A stretch of DNA of 64,000 bases from Betaproteobacteria bacterium. Lineage in GTDB: Bacteria > Pseudomonadota > Gammaproteobacteria > Burkholderiales > Burkholderiaceae_C. This document shows, piece by piece, positions 58,346 to 64,000 of the stretch. Position 1 is the first letter of the stretch. Each line of letters starts with the position of its first letter. The notes under the pieces are model-generated. The model was given only the letters and a program-made list of their open reading frames with translations, was not told the DNA's origin and made no database searches. Position numbers and translations under genes: made by a program. The stretch spans positions 1 through 64,000 of the forward strand of contig VGHB01000001.1 in NCBI GenBank assembly GCA_016868355.1, given 5' to 3'.

Positions 58346-58580
58346 TCTGGATATCCGCGCTGAAGGCTGCCGCTAGGCGGTCAGCGCAAGCCAATCGAGC
58401 GGGGCGGTACGCGATACCCGGTGCCGCCCGCAAGCCACGACAGCAGCCCGCATCCGTGCCGACTGCCGCTTCCCTAAACCCTCAGCAGTTCGTGGTGCAG
58501 GCCCCTATGGCCTCACCATAGGCCTTCAGCGGCCATCAACCGGGCCCCCTCGGTTTGTTGCTCACATGCGGCAGCCCACT
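58346..58580 (+). promoter_or_regulatory. Structured leader between trxA and rho
   Basis: The 235-bp gap has several hairpin-forming stretches. CCTATGG and CCATAGG flank a 5-nt loop at about 58506-58524. GGGCGG and CCGCCC flank a bulged loop near 58400-58430. CCGGG and CTCGG-like arms lie close to the start codon. In other Proteobacteria the rho leader mediates Rho-dependent autoregulation, so a similar role is likely here. No leader-peptide frame is convincing. Confidence 0.45.
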
Positions 58581-59843
58581 ATGCACCTCTCAGAACTCAA
58601 AGCCCAGCACGTTTCCGAGCTCATCAAGCAAGGCGAAGCGCTGGAAATCGAAAACGTCTCTCGCATGCGCAAGCAGGAGTTGATGTTTGCAATTATGAAA
58701 AAGCGCGCCAAGGCGGGCGAACAGGTCTTCGGCGACGGCGTTCTCGAAGTCTTGCCCGACGGCTTTGGCTTTCTGCGCTCACCCGACACCTCGTACATGG
58801 CGTCAACCGACGACATCTACCTCTCGCCTAGCCAAATCCGCCGATTCAACCTGCACACCGGCGACATGATTGAAGGCGAAGTTCGGGTGCCCAAGGATGG
58901 CGAGCGCTACTTCGCCTTGGTGAAGGTCGACCGCGTCAATGGCTTGTCTCCGGAAGACAATAAGCACAAGATCATGTTCGAGAACTTGACACCGCTGTTC
59001 CCCAAGGAACAGTTCAAGCTCGAGCGTGACATCAAGGTCGAAGAAAACATCACCAGCCGCATCATTGACCTGATCGCCCCGATCGGTAAAGGCCAAAGAG
59101 CCTTGTTGGTAGCGCAGCCCAAGACCGGCAAGACGGTCATGATGAAGCAGATCGCCCATGCGTTGGTCGCCAATCACCCCGACATTCACCTGATCGTGCT
59201 CTTGGTTGACGAGCGGCCGGAAGAAGTCACGGAGATGGTTCGCGGCGTGCGTGGCGAGGTCATCTCCTCCACCTTCGACGAGCCCGCCGCCCGCCATGTG
59301 CAGGTGGCTGAAATGGTGATCGAGCGCGCAAAGCGCTTGGTCGAATTGAAGAAGGACGTGGTGATCCTGCTGGACTCGATCACCCGGCTAGCGCGTGCCT
59401 ACAACAACGTGCTGCCCTCCTCGGGCAAGGTGTTAACCGGCGGTGTGGACGCCAACGCCTTGCAACGCCCCAAGCGCTTCTTCGGTGCGGCGCGTAATGT
59501 GGAAGAGGGCGGAAGCCTGACCATCATAGGCACCGCGCTCATCGACACCGGCTCCAAGATGGACGAGGTGATCTACGAAGAATTCAAGGGTACCGGCAAC
59601 TGCGAAATCCACCTGGACCGCCGAATGGCCGAAAAACGGGTGTACCCCTCCATCCTCATCAACAAAACCGGCACCCGGCGCGAAGAACTGCTGCTCAAGC
59701 CCGAAATCCTGCAAAAAACCTGGATTCTGCGCAAGCTGCTTTACAACATGGATGAAATCGAGGCGATGGAGTTCGTTCTGGACAAGATGAAGGCCACCAA
59801 GAACAACCTCGACTTTTTCGACATGATGCGCCGCGGCGGCTGA
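58581..59843 (+). CDS. rho: Transcription termination factor Rho
   Basis: A hexameric RNA-dependent ATPase helicase that ends transcription. The 420-residue protein has the N-terminal RNA-binding domain ([41 protein letters not shown]), Walker [24 protein letters not shown] and Walker [17 protein letters not shown]. The ATG at 58581 gives the usual betaproteobacterial N-terminus MHLSELK; an ATG five codons earlier is an alternative. Confidence 0.97.
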   Translation: MHLSELKAQHVSELIKQGEALEIENVSRMRKQELMFAIMKKRAKAGEQVFGDGVLEVLPDGFGFLRSPDTSYMASTDDIYLSPSQIRRFNLHTGDMIEGEVRVPKDGERYFALVKVDRVNGLSPEDNKHKIMFENLTPLFPKEQFKLERDIKVEENITSRIIDLIAPIGKGQRALLVAQPKTGKTVMMKQIAHALVANHPDIHLIVLLVDERPEEVTEMVRGVRGEVISSTFDEPAARHVQVAEMVIERAKRLVELKKDVVILLDSITRLARAYNNVLPSSGKVLTGGVDANALQRPKRFFGAARNVEEGGSLTIIGTALIDTGSKMDEVIYEEFKGTGNCEIHLDRRMAEKRVYPSILINKTGTRREELLLKPEILQKTWILRKLLYNMDEIEAMEFVLDKMKATKNNLDFFDMMRRGG

Positions 59844-59888
59844 GCCGGCATCCGAACGGGCGCTGAGGCCTGTTAGGACGATTAGCCC

Positions 59889-59894
59889 TATAAT
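59889..59894 (+). promoter_or_regulatory. -10 box upstream of rpmE
   Basis: A perfect TATAAT lies 80 bp before the rpmE start codon, within the 131-bp gap after rho. The -35 region is weak. It suggests that rpmE has its own promoter with a leader of about 75 nt. Confidence 0.4.
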
Positions 59895-59974
59895 TCAATA
59901 TTTACTCGTCTAAAGGCAAGTGCGCCGCAAACAGGCCGCGTGGCTGCCCGCAACCCTGAACAGAGGCGACCCCC

Positions 59975-60229
59975 ATGAAGGAAGGCATACACCCCAACTA
60001 CCGCGACGTGTGTTTCGTGGACTTGTCCAACGGTTTCAAGTTCGTCACGCGTTCCTGCGTTCAGACCAAGGAAACGGTAAAGATGGGCGATGGCCGTGAG
60101 TTGCCACTGATGAAGCTCGAAACCACCAGCGAGTCGCATCCCTTCTACACCGGCACGCAAAAGAGCATGGATAACTTGGGCGGACGCGTCGAGAAGTTCC
60201 GCAATAAGTTCGCTCACCTCAAGAAGTAA
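59975..60229 (+). CDS. rpmE2: Ribosomal protein L31, zinc-free type B
   Basis: An 84-residue 50S subunit protein. It starts [27 protein letters not shown] and has [11 protein letters not shown] and the C-terminal [15 protein letters not shown]. The CxxC zinc motifs of type A L31 are missing; the two cysteines present are not in zinc-binding arrangement. Type B L31 is the form that replaces zinc-containing L31 when zinc is scarce, but in this family it is often the only copy, next to rho as here. A strong terminator follows. Confidence 0.95.
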   Translation: MKEGIHPNYRDVCFVDLSNGFKFVTRSCVQTKETVKMGDGRELPLMKLETTSESHPFYTGTQKSMDNLGGRVEKFRNKFAHLKK

Positions 60230-60260
60230 GCGTTGCACTTGTGGCGCGAGCCTCCAAACA

Positions 60261-60285
60261 AGGGCAGCCTAGGCTGCCCTTTTTT
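60261..60285 (+). terminator. Rho-independent terminator after rpmE
   Basis: AGGGCAGCC and GGCTGCCCT make a perfect stem around TA, followed by six T. It closes the rho-rpmE unit. Confidence 0.9.
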
Positions 60286-60317
60286 CATTTGCTCCAGCTT
60301 CTTGGCATGATGCAATC

Positions 60318-61988
60318 ATGATCACTACACCGGCCCTGGTTACCAAGGAAGCTGCACAAGGCCTGCCGCGTGTTGCCCTGTGGGTGATGGCGGCTGTCTA
60401 TCTCTTACCTGGCCTGGTGGGGCGGGATCCGTGGCGCAATGCAGACCTCACCGCCTACGGCGTGATGCTGGCCATGGCCGAGGGCCGCACCCCCTGGCTC
60501 GAGCCCACGCTTGGTATGGTCTCAGTGCACGCGTCGCTGCCTGCACACGCGCTGGGCGCTCTGTTCATCGCAGCCCTAACCCCGCTGGGCATCTACGCAC
60601 CATTAGCTGCACGGCTACCGTTTGTGCTGCTGCTGGGGGTCAATATGGCGCTCATCTGGTACGCGACTTACCGACTAGCCCGCACGCAAGCGGCTCAACC
60701 CGTGGCTTTCGCCTTTGGGGGCGAGGCTGCGCCCAAGGACTATGCAAGGGCCTTGGCCGATGGCGCCTTGTTGGCCTTCATGGCCACACTGGGGCTTCTG
60801 CAGCTGGGTCACGAAACCACACCGGAGCTGATGCAGCTGAGCTCGATGTGCCTGGTGCTGTGGGCCTTGGCGCTGCCTGCGCAACGAGGCTGGCAGGCAG
60901 GGCTGATGGCGCTGTTGAGCCTGGCTTTGCTGTCGGCATCGGGCGCGGCAGAGCTAGCGCTGGCCTGCGGTGCGGTCGCCGCCTTGGTTTGCCTGCGGTC
61001 GGAGGATCCGGCGCTCGCCCCCATGCGCTGGTGGGTGGCTGCTGGCACTGTACTGGCCGCCGTCCTGGGTGTGGCCCTGCAGACCTTTCGGGCCACACTG
61101 GATTGGCCTGATGAAGCGGTTGAAGGCATTCAACTGCTGCGGCTGCTGGCTTGGTTCACCTGGCCCACAGCCCCCTTAGCGTTGCTGACCTTATGGCGTT
61201 GGCGCCGCCAGTGGGGGCGCCGCCACATGGCCGTGCCAGCACTCTTGGCCTTGCTTCCCCTGCTGCAAACCCTGCTGGTGGGTGGCTCTGACCGAACCCT
61301 CTTGCTGGCCCTGCCGGGCATTGCGGTCTTGGCCGCCTTTGCCCTGCCCACCCTCAGCCGCAGCGGCAGCGCAGCAGTGGACTGGTTTTCTGTATTTTTC
61401 TTCAGTGCCCTGGCCTTGGCGGTATGGGTGGTGTATCTGTCACTGCACATAGGCTGGCCCCAGGCGCCTCTGCGCAACGCGATGGCGGTCGCACCTGACT
61501 ACCGAGCGGACTTCCAGGCCCTAGCGCTGGCCATGGGTGTCGCTGCCACCGCCCTGTGGTTGTGGTTGGTCCGTTGGCGAACAGCCCGCCACCGCAAAGC
61601 TCTGTGGAAGAGCTTGGTGCTGCCCGCTGGAGGCGTATTGCTCAACTGGCTTCTGGCGATGACTCTCTTGCTGCATCCGCTGGATTACACCCGCAGCCTC
61701 ACCCCATGGGTACAGGCCTTGCGGGCCCCATTGGGCTGGCCCGTCTGCGTGGCAGCACCGGGCATGCAACTGGCTTATGTTGCGGCCTTGGAGGCACAAG
61801 GTGCTTGGAGCGTCGATGCGCGAGAACAGGCCGAAAAGTTTTCAAAGTGCCCCGTCCTGCTCTTGACCGAAAGCCGGGACGGTGGCGTGCCCGAGGTGGC
61901 CGGATGGACCTTTAGTGATCGGATTCGCCGACCGACTGAACGCTACTTTGCGACGTTGGTGTACCGTCGTGCAGCCCCACAACCTTGA
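60318..61988 (+). CDS. Multi-spanning membrane protein, ArnT/GT39-like glycosyltransferase
   Basis: A 556-residue integral membrane protein with about eleven or twelve hydrophobic segments and a C-terminal soluble region of about 100 residues. The first loop after helix 1 has GRDPWRNADL, which resembles the acidic catalytic loop of ArnT-like and dolichyl-phosphate-mannose type (GT39) transferases. Relatives in Burkholderiales are annotated as glycosyltransferases of unknown acceptor, and I cannot name the substrate. Its last 77 bp overlap the 3' end of phoR on the other strand. Confidence 0.75.
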   Translation: MITTPALVTKEAAQGLPRVALWVMAAVYLLPGLVGRDPWRNADLTAYGVMLAMAEGRTPWLEPTLGMVSVHASLPAHALGALFIAALTPLGIYAPLAARLPFVLLLGVNMALIWYATYRLARTQAAQPVAFAFGGEAAPKDYARALADGALLAFMATLGLLQLGHETTPELMQLSSMCLVLWALALPAQRGWQAGLMALLSLALLSASGAAELALACGAVAALVCLRSEDPALAPMRWWVAAGTVLAAVLGVALQTFRATLDWPDEAVEGIQLLRLLAWFTWPTAPLALLTLWRWRRQWGRRHMAVPALLALLPLLQTLLVGGSDRTLLLALPGIAVLAAFALPTLSRSGSAAVDWFSVFFFSALALAVWVVYLSLHIGWPQAPLRNAMAVAPDYRADFQALALAMGVAATALWLWLVRWRTARHRKALWKSLVLPAGGVLLNWLLAMTLLLHPLDYTRSLTPWVQALRAPLGWPVCVAAPGMQLAYVAALEAQGAWSVDAREQAEKFSKCPVLLLTESRDGGVPEVAGWTFSDRIRRPTERYFATLVYRRAAPQP

Positions 61989-63279
61989 CCCGCGCGGAAG
62001 GAATACGGAGGCTGAACCGCGATCCGCGCCCAAGCTCACTGCCAATCAGTAGCTCGCCTCCGTGGCGCTGGATAGCGTGTTTGACGATGGCTAGGCCCAA
62101 GCCGGTACCACCGGTTTCCCTCGAACGGCTGGGATCGACCCGGTAAAAACGCTGCGTCAAGCGCGGAATATGCTCCCGCGCTATACCGATGCCGCTATCC
62201 TGCACCGAAACCAGGGCCTGCCCATCCGGATTGACCGCCGCTTCGATGCGGATATCCCCGCCATCGGGCGTGTAACGCACCGCATTGAGCACCAGGTTGC
62301 CAATGGCGCTGTGCAGCTCGCTCTCTTGCCCAGCCAAAACCAAGTGGGTAGAGGGCGGAAACAAGATGCGGTGCCGGCCGGCGGATACGCTGCGTACTTC
62401 GGCTTCAATACGAACCAGCAAACCATCGAGCTCAACCCAACGGTCCACCGCTGGCCTGGGGCTGCCCTCAAGTCGGGCCAACACCAAGAGGTCGGACACT
62501 AGGCTCTGCATCCGCTGAGATTGCTGGCGCATAAGGCCCAGGATGCGATCGCGCTCAGAGCGGTCGAGGTCCAAAGCCTGCATGGTCTCCACGAATCCCG
62601 ACAGGACCGTCAAGGGCGTGCGAATTTCATGTGAGACATGCGAGACAAACTCTCGGCGCATTGCATCGGCCTGTTCACGGGCCGAAACGTCTTGTAGCAA
62701 CACAATCAGCCTATCGGCCGCATAACGGCGGATCAAGATGCTCAAGCTGCCGTGATGCCGGGGACTGCCGATGAGCAAGGGCTCTTCATAGTCGCCACCC
62801 AAGAGGTGGTCCACGAACAAAGGCTGCCTGACAAGGTTGGTAACCGGCTGCAAGCGGTCGCGCACAGGATCCAGCCCCAGGTGGTCTGCAGCAACGCCGT
62901 TGCACCAGACCACATGATGCGCCGAGTCCAGCAACATCACACCATTGGGCGTCGCCTCAAAGGCTTGCAGGAACTGGGCTTGGTCTGCATGCGCAGCGGC
63001 CAACTCCCGCTCGCGCACGCGCAGCGCCTTCTCGGCGTGGTAAGCGATGTCACCCCATCGGCCTGGCAGGGAAGGGGCCGGCGCGTCCGAGTCGCGCTTG
63101 AGCCAGTCAATCAGCCTCAGGCTGCGCCACTCCTCACGCAAGGCCCACAGGGTGGCCATGGTGCTCAAACCCAGAAGTCCGCCCACCGCCGAAACACCCA
63201 GACGCACACCAACCACCTCCCCAGCCACAGAGGCGACCACGAGGATGAGGATGCGCAGGAACAAGCGGCCCCAGTTCAC
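61912..63279 (-). CDS. phoR: PhoR-like phosphate sensor histidine kinase
   Basis: A 455-residue membrane sensor kinase. Two N-terminal hydrophobic segments ([31 protein letters not shown]) have almost no periplasmic loop between them, as in PhoR. A PAS domain (about 100-200) precedes the HisKA box with phospho-acceptor His217 in [15 protein letters not shown], then the ATPase motifs [20 protein letters not shown] and [12 protein letters not shown]. PhoR controls PhoB in the phosphate-starvation response, but no phoB lies here. The GTG start overlaps the glmM stop codon by 4 bp (GTGA). Confidence 0.88.
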   Translation of the reverse strand: MNWGRLFLRILILVVASVAGEVVGVRLGVSAVGGLLGLSTMATLWALREEWRSLRLIDWLKRDSDAPAPSLPGRWGDIAYHAEKALRVRERELAAAHADQAQFLQAFEATPNGVMLLDSAHHVVWCNGVAADHLGLDPVRDRLQPVTNLVRQPLFVDHLLGGDYEEPLLIGSPRHHGSLSILIRRYAADRLIVLLQDVSAREQADAMRREFVSHVSHEIRTPLTVLSGFVETMQALDLDRSERDRILGLMRQQSQRMQSLVSDLLVLARLEGSPRPAVDRWVELDGLLVRIEAEVRSVSAGRHRILFPPSTHLVLAGQESELHSAIGNLVLNAVRYTPDGGDIRIEAAVNPDGQALVSVQDSGIGIAREHIPRLTQRFYRVDPSRSRETGGTGLGLAIVKHAIQRHGGELLIGSELGRGSRFSLRIPSARVKVVGLHDGTPTSQSSVQSVGESDH

Positions 63280-64000
63280 CCCAGACCCACCACATCAGCC
63301 AACTGGCGACAATAACGCTCCACCTGCTGGACATCACGCGCCTCAACCATGACACGCACCACCGGTTCGGTACCGGAAGGGCGAATCAGAACCCGGCCCC
63401 CATCCCCCAGCTCCGCCTGCACCCGACGCACCGCCCGGTCAACGCTCGACGATGATTGCCAGGACGCAGCCTGCTTTAGCCGCACGTTGATCATCATCTG
63501 AGGAAAGAGTTCTGCGCCTTTTAAACAGTCGCTCAGGCTGAGACCTTGCCGCCGAAGGGCTTGCATTACCTGGAGCGCGCTGACCAGCGCATCGCCCGTG
63601 CTGTGGCGGTCCAAGACTAACAAATGCCCAGACCCCTCCCCACCCAGCTGCCAACCACGTTCGAGCAGGGCTTCCAGTACATAGCGATCCCCCACCTTGG
63701 CTCGAACCAGTTCCACCCCTGCTCGGCGCAACGCCAATTCGACTCCCAGGTTGGTCATGAGCGTGCCCACCACACCGGGGACAGCCTGCCCCGAGTGAAC
63801 CCGATCCATGGCCAACAGGTAAAGCAGCTCATCGCCGTTGTACAGCCGGCCCTGCTGATCAACCATCAGCAGCCGATCGGCGTCACCGTCCATGGCCAAG
63901 CCTAACTCTGCGCCATGTTCGGCCACTGCGGCTATCAACGCTTTGGGTGAGGTGGCACCCACACCATCATTGATATTGCGCCCATCAGGCGCGCAGCCGA
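63276..64000 (-). CDS. glmM: Phosphoglucosamine mutase, C-terminal part (runs off the window)
   Basis: GlmM converts glucosamine-6-phosphate to glucosamine-1-phosphate for peptidoglycan and lipopolysaccharide. The visible 241 residues begin within [17 protein letters not shown] and include the metal-binding [10 protein letters not shown], the sugar-binding GGEGSGH and the phosphate-binding [14 protein letters not shown]. The catalytic Ser lies upstream of the window. Its stop codon overlaps the phoR start, so the two genes are coupled. Confidence 0.93.
   Translation of the reverse strand, partial: GCAPDGRNINDGVGATSPKALIAAVAEHGAELGLAMDGDADRLLMVDQQGRLYNGDELLYLLAMDRVHSGQAVPGVVGTLMTNLGVELALRRAGVELVRAKVGDRYVLEALLERGWQLGGEGSGHLLVLDRHSTGDALVSALQVMQALRRQGLSLSDCLKGAELFPQMMINVRLKQAASWQSSSSVDRAVRRVQAELGDGGRVLIRPSGTEPVVRVMVEARDVQQVERYCRQLADVVGLG

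Overview
The window is a dense, almost entirely housekeeping segment of a bacterial chromosome, roughly 60% G+C by eye. Gene content and order fit Betaproteobacteria, order Burkholderiales, most likely the family Comamonadaceae. Supporting neighbourhoods are alaA-hom-thrC-moeA-moaD-moaE-clpB, moaA-mobA-moeA-rnhA-methyltransferase-gloB-mltD, recR-ybaB-dnaX, trxA-rho-rpmE and xseA/lpxK/Trm112/kdsB/adk. No prophage, integrase, transposase or CRISPR array was recognised.

Layout. 1-3.8 kb: a minus-strand, translationally coupled cluster that looks like a zinc-limitation operon (decayed COG0523 gene, intact COG0523 GTPase, a 54-codon ORF, a HisI paralogue, DUF1826, DUF1636), followed by a truncated metH. 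4-10 kb: tRNA-Ser, lysC, tilS, accA, a DNA glycosylase and cysS. 10-17 kb: two cyclophilins, lpxH, mtfA, clpSA, a cold-shock gene and icd. 17.5-23.1 kb: DUF192, a decayed sodB, xseA, a DnaA-box cluster, then lpxK-Trm112-kdsB-adk. 23.2-31 kb: an SDR enzyme, tRNA-Pro, a ThDP enzyme coupled to an MFS transporter, and the NAD genes nadA, nadC and nadB. 31-41 kb: clpB with a sigma-32-like promoter, molybdopterin genes, threonine synthesis, alaA, an Mth938-like protein and Bcp. 41-46 kb: PhoH2, prpE and an AcuI-type reductase. 46-54 kb: an NlpC/P60 hydrolase, a second molybdenum-cofactor group, rnhA, a methyltransferase, gloB and mltD. 54-64 kb: recR, ybaB, dnaX, a PurM-like protein, the 4.5S RNA, trxA, rho, rpmE, a large membrane protein, phoR and a partial glmM.

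Several genes show real decay: metH is cut at about residue 170, the first COG0523 gene has an in-frame stop and a lost P-loop lysine, and sodB has two internal deletions and a frameshift. Genes I would expect next to lpxK (exbB/exbD) and phoR (phoB) are absent. This suggests ongoing gene loss, as in a host-associated or streamlining lineage.

The least described material is the zinc-type cluster. Its DUF1826 protein has an HxD...H...R pattern like Fe(II)/2-oxoglutarate oxygenases, its DUF1636 protein resembles a [2Fe-2S] ferredoxin, its HisI has an altered metal motif, and a 54-codon ORF is coupled at both ends. Other signals worth attention are three tandem DnaA-like boxes beside an AT-rich stretch upstream of lpxK, and a perfect 16-bp palindrome beside the csp promoter.
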